From assembly GCA_002385815.1 (NCBI GenBank), contig DGEE01000034.1, positions 1-10,607 of the forward strand: a stretch of 10,607 nt of DNA, read 5' to 3'. Below the pieces are notes generated by a model. That model searched no databases. It saw nothing but the letters and a program-made list of their open reading frames with translations, and had not been told where the DNA came from. This DNA comes from Hungateiclostridiaceae bacterium UBA3934. Its GTDB lineage: Bacteria; Bacillota; Clostridia; Acetivibrionales; DTU013. Shown here one piece after another: positions 7,232-10,607 of the stretch. Position 1 is the first letter of the stretch; each line of letters begins with the position of its first letter. Made by a program: the position numbers and the translations under genes.

Positions 7232-7258
7232 GAAATGTTCATCCTGAGAGAACATTTC
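7232..7258 (-). terminator. Weak terminator-like hairpin after argB
   Basis: GAAATGTTC and GAACATTTC form a 9-bp perfect stem with a 9-nt loop. On the minus strand it is followed by the T-rich TTTATTTTATT. The stem is AT-rich (3 GC pairs), so it may be only partly efficient or act as an RNA-stability element. It sits about 70 bp after the argB stop and just before the argD promoter, and would separate argCB from argD-carAB-argF. Between it and argB (7259-7327) no other clear signal is seen. Confidence 0.5.
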
Positions 7259-7327
7259 CTGAAATGCCGGAACCGGCGGCAATCCGTCCGCTTTTTGAAG
7301 TTCTGATTTTGCAGTTCCGATCGTGTT

Positions 7328-8242
7328 TTACAGCTTTTCATTTTCGTAGTAAAGCACCTTTTCCTTCATTATCATGGTGCCTATGCCCTGGTTGGTGAAT
7401 ATCTCCAGCAGAATGCAGTGCGGTATCCTTCCGTCTATTATATGGGTCCTGCCGACTCCTCTTTCCAGTGCATCCAGACAGCCGAGCACCTTTGGTATCA
7501 TACCGCCGTTTATGACATTTTCCTCTATCAGCCTGTGCACCTCGGCAGCAGTAAGAGCGTAGTAGACTTCCGAGCTGTCCTTTGACTTCCTGACTCCTTC
7601 GACATCAGTGAGAAGCATCAGCTTTTCGGCCTTTAGTGCTGCGGCGATCTCGCCGGCTACCGTGTCGGCATTAATATTATAGCTGCGGCCGTCGCTGCCT
7701 ATGCCGATGGGGGCTATGACCGGTATGTATTCATCCTTTGCTATGATATCAAGGACCTTGGAATTGACTTTGGTGATCTTGCCCACAAGTCCGATATCTG
7801 TTTCGACTCCATCGACGACAGTTTTATACTGTTCACATTCCAGCAGGTTCCCGTCTATGCCGCAGAGGCCTATTGCCTTCCCGCCCTTCTGATTGATGAG
7901 AGATACGATCTCTTTGTTTGTCTTGCCCACCAGGACCATCTGTGCTGCTTCCATGGTCTGCATGTCGGTGACCCTGAGGCCATTGATGAACTCGCTCTTT
8001 ATATCGAGACGCTCCAGCATGTTGCTTATATCCGGGCCGCCGCCGTGAACTACCACGGGATTGAGACCGATGTATTTAAGCAGCGTGATGTCCTCCATCA
8101 CTGAGTTTTTCAGTTCGTCGCTGATCATGGCATTGCCGCCGTATTTTATCACCACGGTCTTGCCATGCAGTTTTTGCATATATGGCAATGCCTCTATGAG
8201 TATTTCAGCCTTTTTGATGATAGGTTCCATTTTTGAATCCAA
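7328..8242 (-). CDS. argB: Acetylglutamate kinase, arginine-sensitive type
   Basis: Phosphorylates N-acetylglutamate with ATP to N-acetylglutamyl phosphate, the usual control point of the pathway. Numbered from TTG 8242 (304 residues): KYGGNAM at 33-39, GGGPD at 67-71, Arg90, NINAD at 189-193, TDVEGV at 212-217 and Lys251 in GGMIPK, all features of the amino-acid kinase family. An N-terminal helix of about 25 residues (EPIIKKAEILIEALPYMQKL) precedes the first strand. With the C-terminal segment around HIIDGR to EIFTNQGIG, this matches arginine-inhibited hexameric enzymes such as those of Thermotoga and Pseudomonas. TTG is preferred because GGAGGT (8250-8255) lies 7 nt upstream. In-frame GTG 8269 and ATG 8257 would add nine or five residues but lack a ribosome-binding site. 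argC ends 55 bp upstream. Confidence 0.95.
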   Translation of the reverse strand: MDSKMEPIIKKAEILIEALPYMQKLHGKTVVIKYGGNAMISDELKNSVMEDITLLKYIGLNPVVVHGGGPDISNMLERLDIKSEFINGLRVTDMQTMEAAQMVLVGKTNKEIVSLINQKGGKAIGLCGIDGNLLECEQYKTVVDGVETDIGLVGKITKVNSKVLDIIAKDEYIPVIAPIGIGSDGRSYNINADTVAGEIAAALKAEKLMLLTDVEGVRKSKDSSEVYYALTAAEVHRLIEENVINGGMIPKVLGCLDALERGVGRTHIIDGRIPHCILLEIFTNQGIGTMIMKEKVLYYENEKL

Positions 8243-8249
8243 AGCTTTT

Positions 8250-8255
8250 ACCTCC
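8250..8255 (-). promoter_or_regulatory. argB ribosome-binding site pointing to a TTG start
   Basis: Minus-strand GGAGGT, 7 nt before TTG 8242. It overlaps the alternative ATG 8257, which therefore cannot use it. The next in-frame ATG (8230) is 19 nt away, too far. Confidence 0.65.
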
Positions 8256-8297
8256 ATATTTTCCAACACTTGCGCTTAACTTACAGCTTCTTTAATT

Positions 8298-9254
8298 TTA
8301 TTCCAGTCCGGTCCTTTCATCAATACCCATCATTATGTTCATACATTGGACTGCTGCGCCTGATGCACCCTTGCCCAGATTATCCAGCCTCGCTGTCAGC
8401 AAAACGTGCTCTTCGTTGCCTGTAACACTGATTTCCAGCATGTTTGTGCCGTTACAGCCGACAGCACTCAGGAAGCCATCGGTAATGGCGCCTTCCGAGC
8501 CATATGGAAATACCTTTATGAAATGCTGTCCCTTATAATATGAATAAAGGTAATCACAGATCGACTCTGCGCTGTTTTTTCCTGGCAGCAGCCTGGGATA
8601 GAGCGGCACGGCCACTGTCATGCCCCTGTAGTTGTACCCAATGATCGGCGTGAAAAGGGGCGTATGGCTGAGGCCCGTGATCTTCTGCATTTCCGGGAGA
8701 TGTTTATGCCTGAGAGACAGGGCATAAAACCTGGGGCTCTTGATCGCCTCATCCGTGGAAGCCGCTTCTGCATACTCCGCTATCCGTTTCTTGCCGCCGC
8801 CGCTGTAACCAGATACGGCATGGCAGGTCACAGGGTAATCCGCCGGTACTATGCCTGCTCTGACCAGCGGATACATCAGGGCGATGAAGCCTGTCGCATA
8901 GCAGCCGGGCACTGAGACCCTTGAAGAGCCTGCGATCTTTTCCCTGTGCGCGCTGCTGAGCTCAGGGAAGCCATATGCCCATGAATCGTCAGTCCTGTGG
9001 GCTGTACTTGCATCTATGATACGCGTGCTCTCATTCGCGACAAGTGATACAGATTCCCTTGCCGCATCATCGGGCAGGCATAAAAAAACTATGTCAGCCT
9101 CATTGATGAATTTTTTCCTTTCATTTATATCTTTTCTTTTTTCAGGTGCAATTTTCAGCAGTTCAATGTCGTTTCTCCCCTGCAGGCGTTCGTTGATCTG
9201 CAGTCCGGTAGTGCCTTCCTGGCCGTCCACGAATACTTTATAAACCATAATCAT
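8298..9254 (-). CDS. argC: N-acetyl-gamma-glutamyl-phosphate reductase, short type-2 form
   Basis: NADPH-dependent reduction of N-acetylglutamyl phosphate to N-acetylglutamate semialdehyde. The 318-residue protein starts with the characteristic KVFVDGQEGTTGLQI (NADP-binding loop around 10-18). It carries the thioester-forming Cys118 in VPGCYATG, the segment AVSGYSGGGKK (146-156), His185 in RHKHLPEM as probable general base, and DNLGKGASGAAVQCMN near the C-terminus. These features and the length fit the less common type-2 (argC_other) subfamily rather than the ~345-residue form of Bacillus. ATG 9254 has GGAG 5 nt upstream; a second ATG two codons in is spaced less well. It is the first gene of the operon, about 110 nt after a predicted ArgR-controlled promoter. 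argB follows after 55 bp. Confidence 0.95.
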   Translation of the reverse strand: MIMVYKVFVDGQEGTTGLQINERLQGRNDIELLKIAPEKRKDINERKKFINEADIVFLCLPDDAARESVSLVANESTRIIDASTAHRTDDSWAYGFPELSSAHREKIAGSSRVSVPGCYATGFIALMYPLVRAGIVPADYPVTCHAVSGYSGGGKKRIAEYAEAASTDEAIKSPRFYALSLRHKHLPEMQKITGLSHTPLFTPIIGYNYRGMTVAVPLYPRLLPGKNSAESICDYLYSYYKGQHFIKVFPYGSEGAITDGFLSAVGCNGTNMLEISVTGNEEHVLLTARLDNLGKGASGAAVQCMNIMMGIDERTGLE

Positions 9255-9289
9255 TCACACTCCGCTCTGTCATTTTGCCGGCTCATCAT
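9251..9289 (-). CDS. Possible 12-codon leader ORF coupled to argC
   Basis: Minus-strand ATG 9289 opens a 12-codon frame (MMSRQNDRAECE) whose TGA overlaps the argC ATG as ATGA, an arrangement typical of translational coupling. It has two arginine codons but no arginine run, and only a weak CAGG ahead of its start. It may be chance. Confidence 0.15.
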   Translation of the reverse strand: MMSRQNDRAECE

Positions 9290-9365
9290 GCCTGCTGATC
9301 TGTTATAAGTACCAGTATATCTGTCATATATAAATGCCACAGGTTAATGATAGCATATAAATCGA

Positions 9366-9379
9366 GTAATAATTATACA
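9366..9379 (-). promoter_or_regulatory. Second, degenerate ARG box at the argC promoter
   Basis: Minus-strand TGTATAATTATTAC matches the ARG-box core at 11 of 14 positions. It covers the -10 element and lies 20 bp downstream of the perfect box. The argD promoter shows the same pair with the same offset. Confidence 0.5.
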
Positions 9380-9400
9380 TTAAGCTGAATAAAAATTCAA
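9372..9400 (-). promoter_or_regulatory. Sigma-A promoter for argC
   Basis: TTGAAT (9395-9400) and a perfect TATAAT (9372-9377) on the minus strand have a 17-bp spacer. The predicted start near 9365 leaves a leader of about 110 nt. The -35 element is embedded in a perfect ARG box. Confidence 0.85.
9386..9399 (-). promoter_or_regulatory. Perfect ARG box (ArgR/AhrC operator) over the argC -35
   Basis: Plus-strand TGAATAAAAATTCA is a full 14-of-14 match to the core TGAATWWWWATTCA, as in Bacillus AhrC boxes. It overlaps the -35 hexamer, implying arginine-dependent repression. No argR/ahrC gene lies in the window, so the regulator is encoded elsewhere. Confidence 0.85.
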
Positions 9401-9468
9401 TATCCTGTTGTCGTCTCATTATGCAAAGTAACTAAATAGGTTTTTTTAAATTTGTTAAAAAGTGTACT

Positions 9469-9501
9469 AGTTAGAAATTAACTGGCATGTTATAGTATAA
9501 C
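9469..9501 (+). promoter_or_regulatory. Candidate promoter/operator region of the ABC ATPase gene
   Basis: AGTTAGAAATTAACT (9469-9483) has 5-bp inverted arms, and TTATAGTATAA (9490-9500) is a second small palindrome containing -10-like TATAGT (9491-9496) and TATAAC (9496-9501). No good -35 lies 17 bp upstream, so the promoter call is weak. The inverted repeat may bind a regulator. No catabolite-response (cre) element matching its consensus was found. Confidence 0.3.
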
Positions 9502-9539
9502 TAAGTTTCTATGCTTATTAGAATTTGGGAGGGGAAAAA

Positions 9540-10607
9540 ATGGCAAGTGTAAAGCTTAAAAACGTGTACAAAAGATTCGAAGGCGGTGTTACGGCTGTAA
9601 GTGACTTCAACCTTGATATCGAGGATAAGGAGTTCATCATACTTGTCGGACCGTCTGGCTGTGGAAAGACTACTACCCTCAGAATGGTGGCAGGTCTCGA
9701 AGAGATTACAGAAGGCGAGATCTACATCGGCGACAGGCTCGTCAACGACGTGCAGCCCAAAGACAGAGACATTGCGATGGTTTTCCAGAACTATGCTTTG
9801 TATCCGCATATGACCGTATTCGACAACATGGCATTCGGCCTTAAGCTCAGAAAGACCCCGAAGGACGAGATAAAAAAGAGAGTACATGAAGCAGCAAAAA
9901 TCCTTGAGATCGAGCACCTGCTCGACAGAAAACCGAAGGCTCTCTCAGGCGGACAGAGACAGAGGGTTGCTCTCGGTCGTGCTATAGTCCGTGACCCGAA
10001 GGTGTTCCTCATGGACGAGCCTCTCTCCAACCTCGATGCCAAGCTGAGGGTACAGATGAGACTCGAGATCACAAAGCTGCATCAGAAACTCAATACTACG
10101 TTCATCTACGTTACACATGACCAGACTGAGGCCATGACCATGGGTACCAGGATCGTCGTTATGAAGGACGGCTTCATCCAGCAGGTCGATACGCCTACAG
10201 CACTTTATGACAGGCCGGTCAACATGTTCGTTGCAGGCTTCATCGGCAGCCCGCAGATGAACTTCATCAATGCTGTCATTGACAAGCGCGGCGACGACAT
10301 ATACCTGAAGTTCGGTGAGAACGAGGTCAAGCTGCCGGAATCAAAGGCAAAGAAGCTCGAAAACAGCGACTATATCGGAAGAGAAGTCGTAATGGGCATC
10401 AGGCCTGAGAGCATACACGATGAAGAGCAGTTCCTGCAGGCTATGCCTGACAGCATAGTTACTGCCAATGTCGAAGTCGTCGAGATGCTCGGATCTGAGA
10501 CATTGCTGCATATATTCATCGGTGATGTGAGCTGTACTGCAAGGGTCAACCCCAGGACAAAGACAAGATCCGGAGACGTCATCAAGGTGGCTATCGATCC
10601 CAACAGG
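9540..10607 (+). CDS. ugpC: Sugar ABC transporter ATPase (MsmX/UgpC/MalK family), 3' end cut off
   Basis: Cytoplasmic ATPase that powers CUT1-type sugar or glycerol-phosphate importers. The frame starts at ATG 9540 behind GGGAGGGG (9527-9534) and stays open for 356 codons to the window edge; the family is usually about 370 residues, so only a short tail is missing. Visible: Walker A GPSGCGKTT (37-45), Q-loop Gln83, signature LSGGQ (135-139), Walker B VFLMDEP (155-161) with Glu160, D-loop SNLDA, switch His193, and the MalK-type C-terminal regulatory/TOBE region from about 236, including GIRPE (286-290). No permease or binding-protein gene is in view, so the transported sugar is unknown. A stand-alone ATPase of this kind can serve several importers, as MsmX does in Bacillus. 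It is divergent from the arg operon and probably unrelated in function. The symbol marks the family, not proven substrate specificity. Confidence 0.93.
   Translation, partial: MASVKLKNVYKRFEGGVTAVSDFNLDIEDKEFIILVGPSGCGKTTTLRMVAGLEEITEGEIYIGDRLVNDVQPKDRDIAMVFQNYALYPHMTVFDNMAFGLKLRKTPKDEIKKRVHEAAKILEIEHLLDRKPKALSGGQRQRVALGRAIVRDPKVFLMDEPLSNLDAKLRVQMRLEITKLHQKLNTTFIYVTHDQTEAMTMGTRIVVMKDGFIQQVDTPTALYDRPVNMFVAGFIGSPQMNFINAVIDKRGDDIYLKFGENEVKLPESKAKKLENSDYIGREVVMGIRPESIHDEEQFLQAMPDSIVTANVEVVEMLGSETLLHIFIGDVSCTARVNPRTKTRSGDVIKVAIDPNR

Larger units (their letters stand above)
9255..9539. other. Divergent intergenic region between argC and the ABC ATPase gene
   Basis: AT-rich 285-bp region. On the argC side it holds an ArgR-type promoter and an untranslated leader of about 110 nt. 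On the ATPase side it holds a T-run (9440-9447), a short inverted repeat at 9469-9483 and TATA-rich sequence at 9490-9501. No tRNA, riboswitch or T-box pattern was recognised in the argC leader. Confidence 0.7.

Noticed and set aside
9255..9365. T-box or arginine riboswitch in the argC leader
   Set aside because: At about 110 nt it is short, and no T-box core, terminator or strong stem was seen; the ARG boxes already explain control.
9501..9917. Minus-strand open frame of 138 codons, with another at 9791-10072
   Set aside because: Both lie opposite the ABC ATPase, whose Walker A, signature and Walker B motifs prove the plus-strand frame.

Overview
The window is an almost complete arginine-biosynthesis operon on the minus strand, with the start of a divergent sugar-ABC-transporter ATPase gene on the plus strand at the right edge. 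The gene order argC-argB-argD-carA-carB-argF, the strong GGAGG-type ribosome-binding sites, the TTG/TATAAT promoters with 17-bp spacers, the ArgR/AhrC-type operators and the MsmX/UgpC-type ATPase all suggest a Bacillota member, probably an anaerobic Clostridia-like bacterium of medium GC content. The genus cannot be told from this sequence. The first 19 bases are an exact copy of the Tn5 mosaic end used in Nextera libraries, so the left edge is a contig end with untrimmed adapter.

Layout, right to left along the minus strand: an ArgR-type promoter (about 9366-9400) drives argC (type-2 N-acetyl-gamma-glutamyl-phosphate reductase) and argB (acetylglutamate kinase, probably starting at TTG). A weak terminator-like hairpin (7232-7258) follows. 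A second promoter with the same architecture (7185-7219) then drives argD, carA, carB, argF and a small GNAT acetyltransferase gene that ends two bases from the adapter. Plus strand: ugpC/msmX-like ATPase from 9540, cut by the window end at codon 356. The largest non-coding stretch is the 285-bp divergent region 9255-9539.

Together the genes take N-acetylglutamate to N-acetylornithine (ArgB, ArgC, ArgD) and make carbamoyl phosphate (CarAB) that ArgF joins to ornithine to give citrulline. The order matches the classic Bacillus argCJBD-carAB-argF cluster, except that argJ is absent and a GNAT protein closes the operon.

The most notable finding is the carbamoyl-phosphate synthetase. CarA keeps a full-length reading frame and overall fold signature but has lost all three catalytic residues of its glutaminase (Cys to Gly, His to Cys, Glu to Gly) and two glutamine-pocket residues. 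CarB keeps both ATP-grasp halves but has lost the residues that bind UMP/IMP in the C-terminal allosteric domain, with a five-residue deletion there. The simplest reading is an arginine-dedicated synthetase that uses free ammonia and is blind to pyrimidine control, a bacterial parallel to vertebrate CPS I. This is inferred from sequence and untested.
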